From Paracoccaceae bacterium (GTDB lineage Bacteria > Pseudomonadota > Alphaproteobacteria > Rhodobacterales > Rhodobacteraceae), in contig JAIOJF010000011.1 in assembly GCA_019911965.1 (NCBI GenBank), positions 28,852 to 92,851 on the forward strand: 64,000 nucleotides of DNA. Reading direction: 5' to 3'. Positions 63,974 to 64,000 of this stretch are shown one piece after another. Positions within the stretch are counted from its first letter, which is position 1. Each line of letters opens with the position of its first letter. Position numbers and translations under genes: made by a program. The notes under the pieces were generated by a model that saw only the letters and a list, made by a program, of their open reading frames with translations, was not told where the DNA came from and made no database searches.

Positions 63974-64000
63974 TCCGGCCACCCCGCAGTGTGTGTGGAA
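63970..64000 (-). CDS. Fragment of preceding gene, probably small terminase
   Basis: Only the last nine codons and stop are inside the window, reading STHTAGWPE. The TGA overlaps the large-terminase ATG (ATGA). A small terminase gene normally sits here, but too little is visible to say. Confidence 0.35.
   Translation of the reverse strand, partial: STHTAGWPE

Larger units (their letters stand above)
55366..64000. mobile_element. Integrated phage-satellite-like element at ssrA (right end outside window)
   Basis: It starts within about 30 bp after the tmRNA 3' end, where the integrase gene reads toward ssrA. It contains an integrase, AlpA-like excisionase, small control genes, an XRE repressor with paired repeats and an HK97-type head module including the large terminase. 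No tail, lysis or replication gene is visible. The left attachment site lies between about 55330 and 55391; the right copy should lie beyond 64000. Confidence 0.8.

Overview
The window looks like a chromosome segment from an alphaproteobacterium of the order Rhodobacterales. It is GC-rich with tightly packed operons. It carries a circularly permuted two-piece tmRNA gene, the CtrA-pathway phosphotransferase ChpT, an olsB-olsA ornithine-lipid pair, a GlxA-type AraC regulator beside an Ldh_2-family dehydrogenase, and a fused indolepyruvate ferredoxin oxidoreductase. The genus cannot be settled from the sequence alone.

Layout. Positions 1-7,100 hold peptidoglycan and RNA-decay genes: murG (cut by the window edge) and ftsW, an AMIN-domain N-acetylmuramoyl-L-alanine amidase, the large RNase E gene rne, and a cold-shock protein. 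Positions 7,551-8,959 form a very small genomic island. It is bounded by an intact tRNA-Asn gene and a 47-bp direct copy of that gene's 3' half, and it carries a TIR-domain gene, possibly transcribed without a leader, plus a small zinc-ribbon ORF. From 9,000 to 24,200 lie an MBL-fold hydrolase, an EnvZ-like kinase, a histidine phosphatase, a CAU tRNA, purM-purN, ccdA, a TusA-like protein, the oxidoreductase with a divergent LysR regulator, a candidate small RNA, purL, a tiny hydrophobic peptide gene and bolA-grxD. From 24,200 to 36,400 come an MFS carrier, an M32 carboxypeptidase, ctaA (heme A synthase), trmJ, a TfoX-like protein, a ThiE-like protein, olsB-olsA, DUF3553 and chpT, a glutamine amidotransferase, an EamA transporter, a gamma carbonic anhydrase, gmk and yicC. 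From 36,400 to 55,000 come a PAS protein, a 14-copy octamer array, class II DAHP synthase, a GlxA regulator, an Ldh_2 dehydrogenase, DUF817, a cysteine-synthase-like enzyme, a livMHFG/livK ABC importer, a PQQ-type sugar dehydrogenase, a surface lipoprotein with a Slam-like translocator, a glyoxalase with a flavin monooxygenase, and two DUF1194 secreted proteins.

From the end of ssrA to the right edge is an integrated phage-derived element. Next to ssrA are a tyrosine recombinase and an AlpA-like excisionase. A control region with paired repeats follows, then an HK97-type head module of SpoVG-like, portal, connector, protease, capsid, HNH and large terminase genes, all transcribed toward the integrase. 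No tail gene follows the head genes, where a siphophage would have them. The whole visible 8.6 kb therefore resembles a capsid-forming phage satellite (cf-PICI type) more than a full prophage. The right end lies outside the window, so this remains an inference.

The two most unusual items are this satellite-like element in the permuted tmRNA gene and the 1.4-kb tRNA-Asn island with a single TIR gene.
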